Below are positions 8,035 to 16,220 of a DNA stretch of 64,000 nt, in pieces. The position numbers and the translations under genes are program-made. The notes below the pieces were generated by a model. That model was not told the DNA's origin, did not search any database, and saw nothing but the letters and a program-made list of their open reading frames with translations. The stretch lies in contig NZ_JAUSXK010000001.1 of NCBI RefSeq assembly GCF_030815955.1, forward strand, positions 868,001-932,000, in the 5' to 3' direction. Each line of letters opens with the position of its first letter. The stretch's first letter is position 1. This DNA comes from Microbacterium murale (GTDB taxonomy: Bacteria > Actinomycetota > Actinomycetes > Actinomycetales > Microbacteriaceae).

Positions 8035-9075
8035 TCAGCCCTCCGTGATCGACGAGCGCGGATCGATGGTGACGAGGATCAGATCCACGATGAGATTCAC
8101 GCCCAGCACGATCAGGGCGTAGACGATCACCGCCGCCTGCACGACGGGGAAGTCCTTCGCGCTCACTGCCGAGACCATCGTCGTCCCCATCCCGGGAATC
8201 GCGAACACCGTCTCGATGAGCACTGTGCCGGCTGTCAACCCGCTGAGCACGAGTCCGCCGACGGTGAGTGACGCCGTGACGATGTTCGGGAGTGCGTGGC
8301 GCAGATAGAACAGGTGCGCAGGCAGTCGCTTGCTGCGCGCAGTCGTCATGTACGTCATCTCCAGCACCGCGATCATCTCCACCTGGACGATGCGTGCGAG
8401 GTACGCCATCGGACCCAGCGAGAGCGTCAGCACCGGAAGGATCGCCTGGTCGAAGCTGCCCCACCCCGCAGCGGGAAGCCACCCCAGCTGTACGGCGAAC
8501 AGCGCGATCAGTCCGACGGCGAGCAGGAAGTTCGGGATGGCGATCAGGATTCCGAGGAACGAGGAGAGACCGATGTCCCTGGTGCGGTGGCGACCCGTGC
8601 GCGAGGACACCGCCGCCGCGATGCCGATCGGCAGGGCGCCGACGACGGCGACGACGAATGCCCAGATCCCCAGCGTGATCGTGGCAGGAAATCGCTGGGC
8701 GACGATCTCGGCGACGGGTCGCTGGGTGCGGATCGACACTCCGAAGTCTCCCCGCAGAAGCCCGGCGACGTAGTCGAGGAACTGCTGCAGGATCGGCTTG
8801 TCCAGACCGAGATTGGCTCGGGTGGCTGCCACGAGCTCTGCGCTGGCCTCTGGTCCGAGCACTGCACGCACCGGATCCCCCGGCACGAGATGGACGAGGA
8901 AGAAGGAGGCCAGCACGACGACGGCGAGCGAGACAGCCAGCCGCCCGAGCCGTCGAAGCAGGAACGCGGACCGCAGCGACAGTCCCCGACTTTGTCGCCG
9001 GCCCTCCGCCCGCACCGCCAGGGCGGCGGTCGCGGTGCCCTGGACCTCGGCGGTGATGAGCGAAGGGTCGGCCAT
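8035..9075 (-). CDS. Peptide-type ABC transporter permease (DppB-like)
   Basis: Inner-membrane permease of 346 residues. A polar N-terminal extension of about 35 residues precedes the first membrane segment (RRLGRLAVSLAVVVLASFFLVHLVPGDPV). The family motifs are LGLDKPILQQFLDYVAGLLRGDFG, the EAA-type loop region with MTTARSKRLP and HALPNIVTASLTVGGLVLSGLTAGTVLIETVFAIPGMG, and a C-terminal DLILVTIDPRSS. The ATG at 9075 is chosen because it lies directly after the binding-protein stop; upstream codons in the frame run antisense-like through that gene. It is the partner of the permease half of the following fusion gene. Confidence 0.92.
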   Translation of the reverse strand: MADPSLITAEVQGTATAALAVRAEGRRQSRGLSLRSAFLLRRLGRLAVSLAVVVLASFFLVHLVPGDPVRAVLGPEASAELVAATRANLGLDKPILQQFLDYVAGLLRGDFGVSIRTQRPVAEIVAQRFPATITLGIWAFVVAVVGALPIGIAAAVSSRTGRHRTRDIGLSSFLGILIAIPNFLLAVGLIALFAVQLGWLPAAGWGSFDQAILPVLTLSLGPMAYLARIVQVEMIAVLEMTYMTTARSKRLPAHLFYLRHALPNIVTASLTVGGLVLSGLTAGTVLIETVFAIPGMGTTMVSAVSAKDFPVVQAAVIVYALIVLGVNLIVDLILVTIDPRSSITEG

Positions 9076-9077
9076 GA

Positions 9078-10664
9078 TCAGGGCAGCATCCGGATCGTCG
9101 TCGGCTGCACGTAGTTCGGCAGATCGAAGACCGCGCCGGACTGGTAGGTCGGGAGCACGTTGTCGATCACCGGGAACACATCGAAGCGTTCGATGAGTTC
9201 CTTCTCCGCGTCCTGCCAGAGTCCGCACGTCTCATCGGGGCTGGCGCTGGCCGCCTGCGCGGCGAGGGCGTTGTACTCCGGGTTGTCGACGAACATGAAG
9301 TTCAGTCCGCCCTCTGCCGGCGTCGGGCCGAAGAAGGTGGAGAGGACTCCGGGGCTGCCTGGCACCATCTGCACCCATCCGGTGTCCCAGTCGTAGGTGG
9401 TGTACAGCTGATCCGCCCACGCAGCGGCATCGTTGGCGAAGAGTTCAGTGGTCACACCGAGTTCATTCCACATCTCCTGCACGAGCTCCGCCGCGGGAGC
9501 ATGTGTGGACGTCGACGCGTTGTAGATGAACTTGATCGTCAGGGGCTCGCCGTCCTTCTCGCGCTTGCCGTCGTCGTTCAGCGTCCAACCGGCCTCATCG
9601 AGCAGCTCGCCCGCGCGGTCCAGATCCGTTTCGGGCAGCGACCATTCGGGCTCGTCCTCGACGCAGAGGAAGGGGCTGCGAACCACCAGGGACTTCGACG
9701 GCATCCCGTCGCCGTCCGCGATGACCGGACCGACCTCGTCACGGTCGATCGCCGTGGCCAGCGCCTCGCGCACGAGCGGGTCGCTGAAGGGCCGGCCCTC
9801 GCGTTCGTTGAAGAGCATCTCGCCGACAGGGTTGGGCACACCGACGAACTCCAGGCCCGCTCCGTCGAGGCGCGAGCGATCGGCCCCGGAGACTGATGCG
9901 GAGTTCAGCTCGCCGGACAGCAGCAGATTGGCCGCGGTGCTCTCATCAGCGACGACTCGGAGCTCGATCTCGTCGGGGAGCCCCTCCGTGTCGCTCGTGA
10001 CGCCGTCAGGACCCCAGGCGTAGTCGTCTCGTTTGGTGAGCGTGTAAGTGTCACCGGGAGTGGCGTCGGTGAGCGCGAACAGACCGGTGCTGTTCGTTCC
10101 GTCCGAGAGGATGGTCGGATCGGCGATGCCCGCGTCGCACACCATGCGCAGCGTGCCGACGCTGATCGCGAGGAACGGGTCGTTCTCGGCACTGGTGACC
10201 GTCAGGGTGTTGCCCTCCGCCGTCGCCGACACGTTCTCGTCGATGACCGAAGGATAGGAGAAGGTCGCGTTGGCCGGATCCGCGTTGAAGTTGACGTTGT
10301 CGGCGGCTGTCTGCGCGGTGAACTCCGTGCCGTCCTCGCAGGTGATGCCTTCCTTGATGGTGAAGGTCGCCTCCGTTCCGGTGTCCTCCCAGTCCTCCGC
10401 CAGCCAAGGCTCGAAGTCTCCTTCTGGCGTGACGTAGATGAGGGATTCGTACGAGAGGCTGACCATGGCCCAGGTGTCGAGCTGCACGGCCTTGAACGGG
10501 TTCAGATCTCCCGGGTCGTTTCTCGTCGCCATGACGAATGTCCCTCCCGAGACATAGTCGCCCTCACTTGGCGCTGCGTTCTCGGCGGAACCCGAGCATG
10601 ACGTCAGTGTCATCGCGAGGACGATGGCGCCGGCGGCTGCCGGGATCGCAATGCTGCGTTTCAT
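9078..10664 (-). CDS. Peptide-type ABC transporter substrate-binding lipoprotein
   Basis: Extracytoplasmic solute-binding protein of 528 residues, SBP family 5. A lipoprotein signal lies at 1-23: MKRS, a hydrophobic stretch, and the lipobox LTSC with Cys23 as lipidation site. The mature part has the family start (GGTFVMATRNDPGDLNPFKAVQ), the mid-protein REALATAIDRDEVG helix and the LNFMFVDNPEYNALA region. The ATG at 10664 has GAGGAG 8 bases upstream; earlier start codons fall in a short tandem repeat. It follows the hydantoinase gene and precedes the permeases. The ligand cannot be read from sequence; gene context points to a peptide-like, N-acyl or hydantoin-type compound. Confidence 0.92.
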   Translation of the reverse strand: MKRSIAIPAAAGAIVLAMTLTSCSGSAENAAPSEGDYVSGGTFVMATRNDPGDLNPFKAVQLDTWAMVSLSYESLIYVTPEGDFEPWLAEDWEDTGTEATFTIKEGITCEDGTEFTAQTAADNVNFNADPANATFSYPSVIDENVSATAEGNTLTVTSAENDPFLAISVGTLRMVCDAGIADPTILSDGTNSTGLFALTDATPGDTYTLTKRDDYAWGPDGVTSDTEGLPDEIELRVVADESTAANLLLSGELNSASVSGADRSRLDGAGLEFVGVPNPVGEMLFNEREGRPFSDPLVREALATAIDRDEVGPVIADGDGMPSKSLVVRSPFLCVEDEPEWSLPETDLDRAGELLDEAGWTLNDDGKREKDGEPLTIKFIYNASTSTHAPAAELVQEMWNELGVTTELFANDAAAWADQLYTTYDWDTGWVQMVPGSPGVLSTFFGPTPAEGGLNFMFVDNPEYNALAAQAASASPDETCGLWQDAEKELIERFDVFPVIDNVLPTYQSGAVFDLPNYVQPTTIRMLP

Positions 10665-10680
10665 TACATTCTCCTCTTTC

Positions 10681-10729
10681 GGGTGGTGCGTCGGGGGGTG
10701 GTGCATCGGGTGGTGCGTCGGGGTGGTCC
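10681..10729. repeat. Short tandem repeat between hyuA-like and binding-protein genes
   Basis: Four imperfect head-to-tail copies of GGGTGGTGC(G/A)TC lie at 10681-10695, 10696-10707, 10708-10720 and 10721-10729, the last ending at the hydantoinase stop codon. Units differ in length by 0-3 G residues at their joins. The repeat fills nearly all of the 64-base gap, just upstream of the binding-protein ribosome site on the transcribed (minus) strand. Such a repeat could change copy number by slippage and alter spacing or mRNA folding before the binding-protein gene, which is inference. Confidence 0.75.
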
Positions 10730-12306
10730 TATGCGGTGGTCGGCGTCGCGGCACCGAGCCGAGCGAGCGGTCCGGCAGCCTTCACGGACACGTTCACGGT
10801 CGGCTGCGCCGTGTACGGCACGTGGGTCTCGAGGATCTCGACGATCGAGACCTCGAGCGGATCGGCTCCGGCCTGGATGGCTTTGGCGATCGCGGCCTCG
10901 GATGCCTGCTCGATGGCGGATTCGCGGTCGCCCATCGGCGCCATCTGGTCGGCGCGCCCACCGGCGAGCGAGATCGCCGCACCGACGGCGTTCGCGACGC
11001 CGCCGTGATCCGGACGCAGGATCTCACCGGCGCTGGGCAGGCGATCCGGCACGAGGAACCCGCCGCCGCCGACGACGACGAGTGGGATGTCGGCCTTTCC
11101 GAGCGAGAGTCGCTCGACCGCGGCATCCAGTCGGTCTGTCACGAACGCGAGAGCCTGTTCGAGTGCCGCGGCGGTCACGGGCGACAGAGCCGGAAGCCGA
11201 CGGCCCGCCACGGGGCTGCCGGCGATCGCGGCGGCATCCGTCAGCGTCGGCGTCGAACCGCCGAACAGCAGACCTTCGCGGTCGATCCGGTAGCCCACCG
11301 ACTCCGGCCCGACCCTGCCGGTGACGACGTCGACGATCGTGCCGCCACCGATTCCGACCGAGAGCACATCCGGCATCCGGAAGTTCGTCCGCACACCACC
11401 GATCTCGCGGGGCAGCGTCGATTCGCGGGGGAATCCGCCGACGACGACTCCGAGATCGCTGGTCGTGCCGCCCACGTCCACGACGATGGCGTTGTCGTGA
11501 CCGGAGAGGTATGCGGCTCCACGGATGGAGTTCGCCGGACCGGAGCCGATCGTGAGCACGGGGTACTGGGCGGCGTAGTCGAGCGACATGAGTGTGCCGT
11601 CGTTCTGGGCGAAGAAGGTCTGCGCGTCCAGACCTTGCTCCGCCACCACGGTGACCAGGGCGTCCGTGACGGCGAGCGCGACGCTGTAGAGCGCGGCGTT
11701 GAGCACCGTGGCGTTCTCGCGTTCGAGCAGACCCGTGGGGCCGATGTCCTGACTCAGGAAGACGCGGGTGTCCTGGCCGAGGTGATCTCGCAGCATCTCC
11801 GCGACCTCGAGTTCCTGCTCGGGCGAGGAGGGACTGAATATGCCGGCCACGGCGATCGCGTCGAAACTGTCGAGCCCGTCGACGAACCGGAGGATGCCGT
11901 CCCGGTCCAGCGGAGCGATCGGCGTGCCATCGACCATGTGACCGCCGCCGACCATCGCGGAGCCTGAGAGCACGATCTCGGCGAGATCCTGGGGCCAACC
12001 GGTGAGCGGCGGGAACTCTGTCGCCGCCGGCGCCCCGAGCCGGATCATCGCCACTCGGTCCAGCGCACGGCGCTGCACGATGGCGTTCGTCGCATGCGTG
12101 GTGCCGAGCATGACACGCGAGACACGGTGGCGCTCGGGCCCGACTGCGGTCAGCACCTCTGCGATGCTGGCGCGGATGCCGCCAGTGACGTCGTCCGTCG
12201 TCGGTCGCTTCGTGTGAGCGAGTACGGTGCCGAAACCGTCGAGGATGACGGCATCCGTGTTCGTTCCGCCGACATCGACGCCGAGTGCGAGGTCACGGGC
12301 GCTCAT
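10729..12306 (-). CDS. Hydantoinase/oxoprolinase family protein (HyuA-like, short form)
   Basis: ATP-dependent ring-opening amidohydrolase family member of 525 residues with an actin-like fold. The phosphate-1 motif DVGGTNTDAVILDGFG lies at 11-26, followed by GTTHATNAIVQR, the central SGPANSIRGAAYLSG and VDVGGTTSDLGVV with GIGGGTIVD, and a late GGGGFLVPDRL. It is shorter than the classical HyuA of about 700 residues; this short form is usually found paired with a DUF917 protein, as here. The ATG at 12306 overlaps the DUF917 stop as ATGA. Family members open hydantoin or 5-oxoproline rings. The precise substrate is not shown, but a hydantoin-type compound imported by the downstream ABC system is the likeliest. 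Confidence 0.88.
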   Translation of the reverse strand: MSARDLALGVDVGGTNTDAVILDGFGTVLAHTKRPTTDDVTGGIRASIAEVLTAVGPERHRVSRVMLGTTHATNAIVQRRALDRVAMIRLGAPAATEFPPLTGWPQDLAEIVLSGSAMVGGGHMVDGTPIAPLDRDGILRFVDGLDSFDAIAVAGIFSPSSPEQELEVAEMLRDHLGQDTRVFLSQDIGPTGLLERENATVLNAALYSVALAVTDALVTVVAEQGLDAQTFFAQNDGTLMSLDYAAQYPVLTIGSGPANSIRGAAYLSGHDNAIVVDVGGTTSDLGVVVGGFPRESTLPREIGGVRTNFRMPDVLSVGIGGGTIVDVVTGRVGPESVGYRIDREGLLFGGSTPTLTDAAAIAGSPVAGRRLPALSPVTAAALEQALAFVTDRLDAAVERLSLGKADIPLVVVGGGGFLVPDRLPSAGEILRPDHGGVANAVGAAISLAGGRADQMAPMGDRESAIEQASEAAIAKAIQAGADPLEVSIVEILETHVPYTAQPTVNVSVKAAGPLARLGAATPTTA

Positions 12307-13409
12307 CGGGCTGCTCCTTCGAAAGGAATGTAGGGGAGGTCGTAGCCGAAGGCGGCAGGGCCGGCGAGCTCGAGACCTCGGGGCGTGCGCCAGACCGGAT
12401 CGCACGGCCATGCGAGCACCGAGACCCGCTGCCCGAAGCGCAGCATCTCCGTCGTGATCGCATGTCCGGTCTCGGTGTCGATGATGGTGATGAGATCCGG
12501 CACGCTCACGAGCACTTCCCCGTCCTCGAGGACGAGCAGGTTCTCGTTCTGCAGCTCCAGGCGCTGCAGCCGGCCGCGGTCGTCTCCGATGCCGGTGATC
12601 GTCACCGATCCGCGAACGAACCCTCCGACGGTACGGCGGTCGAGATCCGTGATCTTTCCGCTCATCAGCACCTTGGCGTCGAGCTCGGCGGCGATCGCCG
12701 CCACCGGATCCGACGCACCCAGGAGTGCATGGCCCACTCGGATCGCGGCACTCACCGTGCCTTCGATCACGGCACCGCGCACGGTCTCCGCGGTCATCGG
12801 ATAGTGAGCCCCGATGCAGATCGATCCGCTTGCGACGGTGAGCGCGCGTGCGTGCCGCTCGAGCCAGTGCAGGTCGACGGTCTTCATGACCGTGATGTTG
12901 CCGACGACGTCGCTCTGCACCGCCCAGTCGCAGTGCACGCCGGCGGCGTTCATCGCCACCATCGCGGCATCGGGAAAGGCGCGTCCCATGCCATCGGCAT
13001 CGAGCACCTGCAGTCCGAGCTGGGCGGCCCATCCGATCGGCCGCACGCCGTTGCTGCCGCCGATCTCGGCAGCCATGAGTGTCGTGACAGGACGCCCGAG
13101 GAGACGCTCTGCCTCTTCCAGGAGGGCATGGATCTGGCCCTTGGAAGAGAGCATCTCGATGCCGACGGTCGGCGCGCCGATGCCGGACATGAGGATCACG
13201 ACGTCGTCTGGTCCGAGATCGTCCACGCTCACCAGACGGACGGGCCCGTGAGTGCGCAGCTCGCGTTCGACCATGGTCTGCGCGCCGTACACCTCGCCTC
13301 CGCCGCCGGTACCGAAGATCGCGGTGCCGATGCCGAGTGCTGCGATGTCGTCTGCAGTGACCTCGCTGATGCGTTCCGCGGCATGCGAAGCGGGAGATGT
13401 CTGAGCCAT
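12303..13409 (-). CDS. DUF917 (S-methyl thiohydantoin desulfurase-type domain) protein
   Basis: Protein of 368 residues matching the DUF917 family, whose domain is now named after S-methyl thiohydantoin desulfurase. Visible family features are the N-terminal GTAIFGTGGGGEVYGAQTMVERELRTHGPVRLV, the central MAAEIGGSNGVRPIGWAAQLGLQVLDADGMGRAFPD and the C-terminal LVSVPDLITIIDTETGHAITTEMLRFGQRVSVLAWPCDPVWRTPRGLELAGPAAFGYD. No signal peptide is seen, so it is cytoplasmic. It is the first gene of the operon and is coupled to the HyuA-like gene by a 4-base overlap, the typical pair. The desulfurase function comes from a few characterised members; whether this protein acts on a thiohydantoin or a plain hydantoin is unknown. 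Confidence 0.85.
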   Translation of the reverse strand: MAQTSPASHAAERISEVTADDIAALGIGTAIFGTGGGGEVYGAQTMVERELRTHGPVRLVSVDDLGPDDVVILMSGIGAPTVGIEMLSSKGQIHALLEEAERLLGRPVTTLMAAEIGGSNGVRPIGWAAQLGLQVLDADGMGRAFPDAAMVAMNAAGVHCDWAVQSDVVGNITVMKTVDLHWLERHARALTVASGSICIGAHYPMTAETVRGAVIEGTVSAAIRVGHALLGASDPVAAIAAELDAKVLMSGKITDLDRRTVGGFVRGSVTITGIGDDRGRLQRLELQNENLLVLEDGEVLVSVPDLITIIDTETGHAITTEMLRFGQRVSVLAWPCDPVWRTPRGLELAGPAAFGYDLPYIPFEGAAR

Positions 13410-13476
13410 GTCCCCACCGTACGGAGGGCGCCGCGTAGCGACAATGTCTTGAGCATCCAGTGATTCCTGTCAGACT
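13410..13476. promoter_or_regulatory. Divergent promoter region between DUF917 operon and PucR gene
   Basis: This 67-base gap holds both divergent starts. It contains the palindrome GACAATGTC at 13440-13448 and is less GC-rich than the flanks between about 13440 and 13475. A PucR-type regulator encoded next to a divergent catabolic operon usually binds in such a gap. Binding here is inferred from position only. Confidence 0.4.
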
Positions 13477-14961
13477 ATGCCCATGGCACAGTACTCGATC
13501 GAGGATCTTCAGACGGACGCCGAGCGCCTGGGGCTCAGCCACCAGGCTGGGCCCGTCGACGATCGTGCGATCGAACGCGTCGACCTCATCGCCGTAGACG
13601 CATTGGGCACCGCCACGGCCGGAACGCTCGTCATCGTCGCGGGCGACGAGCAGCCCCCTCCGTTCCGCATCGATGTCGCGCTGCGCCAGGCGAGCGCGAG
13701 GCGCCTCGCCGGAGTCGTCTTCGCCTCCGATCTCGTCCTGCCGGAGACGGCAGCGGTGCTCGCCGGTCGAGCCGGCGTCCCGGTGTTCGCCGCTCGTGGG
13801 ACGAAGGCCGCCGACCTCGCCAAGGCGATCGACAGGGCGATCGCCGGCGGCGCCTCCGAGGCCATGATGCGTGGCGCGCTGGCCGTGGAGCGCGCCACCG
13901 CAGCCGCGGCATCCGATGACGGCACGATCGAGACGATCCTCGCGGCGGCGTCGGCGGCCCTCGGCATTCGCGTGGAACTCGTCGAGGATGCGTCCGCCAC
14001 ATGGTCCCAGAGCGACGCCGTGTGCATCGGAGAGGTGCCGATCGGACGGGTCGTCGCCTCAGCGCCGGATGCCGCCACCGGCGTCGCGCTGCCGGTGATC
14101 GCCTCGCTGCTCTCGCGTGCGGTGCAGCGCAGCACCCGCGACCGCTACGCCTCCACCCAGTCGAGGGCCGACCTCCTGATCGAGTTGGTCCTGGCGGAGT
14201 CCTCGCGCGTGGAGGGGTTCGTCGGGCAGGCCGCACGGCTGGGTCTGCCGCTGCAGCAGTCGCATGTCGCCGCATGGCTGGCGCCGACGAGCGCTGCCGA
14301 TCCACAAGCCCGTGCACCGCGCACCGTGCAGCCGGCGCTCGAGCTCTTCGCCCTGCAGCTCGTCGAGGAGCGCGAGGAGATGTGGCACCTCGCATTCCTT
14401 CAGGACGACCTCATGCTCGTGTGCACCGAGGAGCACGGCGCCGCCGACCATCAGCGACGTGTGCGCGAGGTCGCGGTGCGGATCCAGGAGCAGGCGCACG
14501 TGCTCGGCGGGCCCGGGTGGGCCTACACCCTGGGGTTGGGAACACCGCAGCTCGGGGCGATCGGCGTCCGACAGTCCGCCGCCGAGGCTCGGATCGCGGC
14601 GGAATCGGCCATCGCGGCAGGACGACTGGGCGGGGTGGAGCTCACCGACGTGACGGGGCTCCGCCGGGTGCTGCTGGACGTCTACGCCTCCCCGATCAGC
14701 AGGGACCTGCTGCACGACATCCTCCATCCCCTGGATGCCCTCGGCAGTGAGCGCGCTCTCACCGCCGTGCGTACGCTGCAGTCGTATCTCGCTCACGGCA
14801 GCTCGCTCGTGCACGCCGGCCACGAGTTGATGCTGCATCCGAACGGCGTGGGCTACCGGATGCGGCAGATCCGCGAGCGGCTCGATGTCGATCTCGACGA
14901 TCCCGATGTGCGTTTCGCGGTCGAGCTGGCCTGCCGTGTGCGCCTGCTCGGAGCTGTCTGA
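13477..14961 (+). CDS. PucR family transcriptional regulator
   Basis: Regulator of 494 residues. The N-terminal part (about 8-130) is a PucR-type ligand-sensing domain with FRIDVALRQASARRLAGVVFASDLVLPETAAVLAGRAGVPVF; the middle carries a degenerate GGDEF-like segment; residues about 430-490 are the C-terminal helix-turn-helix AVRTLQSYLAHGSSLVHAGHELMLHPNGVGYRMRQIRERL. Family members sense purine- or amino-acid-derived metabolites and activate adjacent catabolic genes. It diverges from the DUF917/hydantoinase operon by 67 bases, the expected target. No clear ribosome site precedes 13477, and the ATG six bases later (13483) is equally possible. Confidence 0.87.
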   Translation: MPMAQYSIEDLQTDAERLGLSHQAGPVDDRAIERVDLIAVDALGTATAGTLVIVAGDEQPPPFRIDVALRQASARRLAGVVFASDLVLPETAAVLAGRAGVPVFAARGTKAADLAKAIDRAIAGGASEAMMRGALAVERATAAAASDDGTIETILAAASAALGIRVELVEDASATWSQSDAVCIGEVPIGRVVASAPDAATGVALPVIASLLSRAVQRSTRDRYASTQSRADLLIELVLAESSRVEGFVGQAARLGLPLQQSHVAAWLAPTSAADPQARAPRTVQPALELFALQLVEEREEMWHLAFLQDDLMLVCTEEHGAADHQRRVREVAVRIQEQAHVLGGPGWAYTLGLGTPQLGAIGVRQSAAEARIAAESAIAAGRLGGVELTDVTGLRRVLLDVYASPISRDLLHDILHPLDALGSERALTAVRTLQSYLAHGSSLVHAGHELMLHPNGVGYRMRQIRERLDVDLDDPDVRFAVELACRVRLLGAV

Positions 14962-15056
14962 CCGACTCGCTCGATGGACGCACGAACCAGTCAGATCTGA
15001 CGGACGTGTGCCGATCGCCCATGAGACGGCCGCCTCGGAGTCGGTAGCGTGACCGC

Positions 15057-16196
15057 ATGTCCGATGAGCCGATCGACCCCGCACTGTTCCAGCCGCTGCG
15101 CGGCATCCGCGTCATCGACTTCACCCGACTCCTCGCCGGACCGTATGCGACCATGACCCTCGCCGAGCTCGGCGCCGACGTCATCAAGATCGAGAAGCCG
15201 GATGCCGGGGACGACACGCGCGCCTGGGGTCCGCCCTTCGTGGGCGGCGACAGCGCCTACTTCCACGCGATCAACCGCGGCAAGCGGAGCGTTGCCCTCG
15301 ACCTCACCCGCGAAGCCGAAAGGCAGCAGGCCCTGTCGTTGATAGCCGGGTCCGATGTCGTCGTCGAGAGCTTCCGTCCAGGCGTCGCCGAGCGGCTCGG
15401 CATCGGGCCCGAAACGCTGACAGAGCGCTTCCCCCACCTCGTCTACGCCTCGATCAGCGGGTTCTCCCCGGTCGGCCCCATGTCGGCAGAGCCCGGAACA
15501 GCAGTGACGGTGGAGGCGGAGTCCGGGCTCATGCAGCTGACCGGCTACGAGGACAGCGATCCGGTGCGCTCCGGAGTCGCGATGATCGACATCGCCACCG
15601 GCATGTCGATGATCAACGGCGTGCTCGCCGCGCTCCTGGAGCGCACCCGCACCGGCCGAGGGCGCCGCATCGAGGTCTCGCTGTTCGCCACCGCGCTCTC
15701 GTCGCTCGGCACCGTGATCGCGAGCGCCTCCGCGGGCGGCCCTGCACCGCGACCGTGGGGCAGCGGGCATCCGTCGATCGTGCCCTACCGCGCCTTCGCC
15801 GCCGCCGATGGCCACGCCGTCCTCGGTGCGACCAACGACCCGATGTTCGCCCGCCTCGCCACTGCGCTCGACATGGAGGACGAACTCGGCCGCGAACAAT
15901 GGCGACGCAACGAGGGACGAGTGCGGGACCGGGAGACGCTCGAGGCGCTGCTCGCGGCTCGCCTCGCACAGCTCAGCGTCGACGAGATCGCCGAGCGACT
16001 GCAGCGGCATCGCGTACTGATCGCCCGCGTGCGCCGAGCCGATGAGGCGGCGCACGGCGCTCAGGCAGCTGCGATGGGGATGGTGTTCGAGGACGACGGC
16101 GTCCTCATCGCCCGCTCCGCCCTCGGTACGAACGGCACGGCGGCCCTGGGCCGTGCACCTCGGCTCGGCGAGCACAACGCGGAGCTGCTCGGCTGA
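15057..16196 (+). CDS. Type III (CaiB/BaiF) CoA-transferase
   Basis: Cytoplasmic family III CoA-transferase of 379 residues. It has the N-terminal signature GIRVIDFTRLLAGPYATMTLAELGADVIKIEKPDAGD (16-52), the VVESFRPGVAERLG helix (102-115) and the catalytic Asp178 in AMIDIATGM, aligned with the Asp of formyl-CoA transferase. It should move CoA from one acyl-CoA to a carboxylate through an aspartyl-CoA thioester. It stands alone on the plus strand, 95 bases after the PucR gene and convergent with the amidohydrolase genes, so its partner pathway is not evident. It is more distant from the two other CoA-transferases in this window than those are from each other. Confidence 0.88.
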   Translation: MSDEPIDPALFQPLRGIRVIDFTRLLAGPYATMTLAELGADVIKIEKPDAGDDTRAWGPPFVGGDSAYFHAINRGKRSVALDLTREAERQQALSLIAGSDVVVESFRPGVAERLGIGPETLTERFPHLVYASISGFSPVGPMSAEPGTAVTVEAESGLMQLTGYEDSDPVRSGVAMIDIATGMSMINGVLAALLERTRTGRGRRIEVSLFATALSSLGTVIASASAGGPAPRPWGSGHPSIVPYRAFAAADGHAVLGATNDPMFARLATALDMEDELGREQWRRNEGRVRDRETLEALLAARLAQLSVDEIAERLQRHRVLIARVRRADEAAHGAQAAAMGMVFEDDGVLIARSALGTNGTAALGRAPRLGEHNAELLG

Positions 16197-16220
16197 CCCG
16201 GCGCCCGCACACGGTCGCGT

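Noticed and set aside
10681..10729. Possible CRISPR-like repeat.
   Set aside because: Units are 12-15 bases and directly adjacent without spacers; no cas genes are present.
12285..13463. A 392-codon plus-strand frame opposite the DUF917 gene.
   Set aside because: His/Arg/Asp-rich shadow without any recognisable motif; the minus-strand frame has clear family sequence.
10729..13542. A 937-codon open frame that seems to fuse a long N-terminal part to the hydantoinase.
   Set aside because: The first part is an antisense-like Arg/Ala/His-rich reading of the DUF917 gene in another frame; the real start is ATG 12306 with an ATGA overlap.
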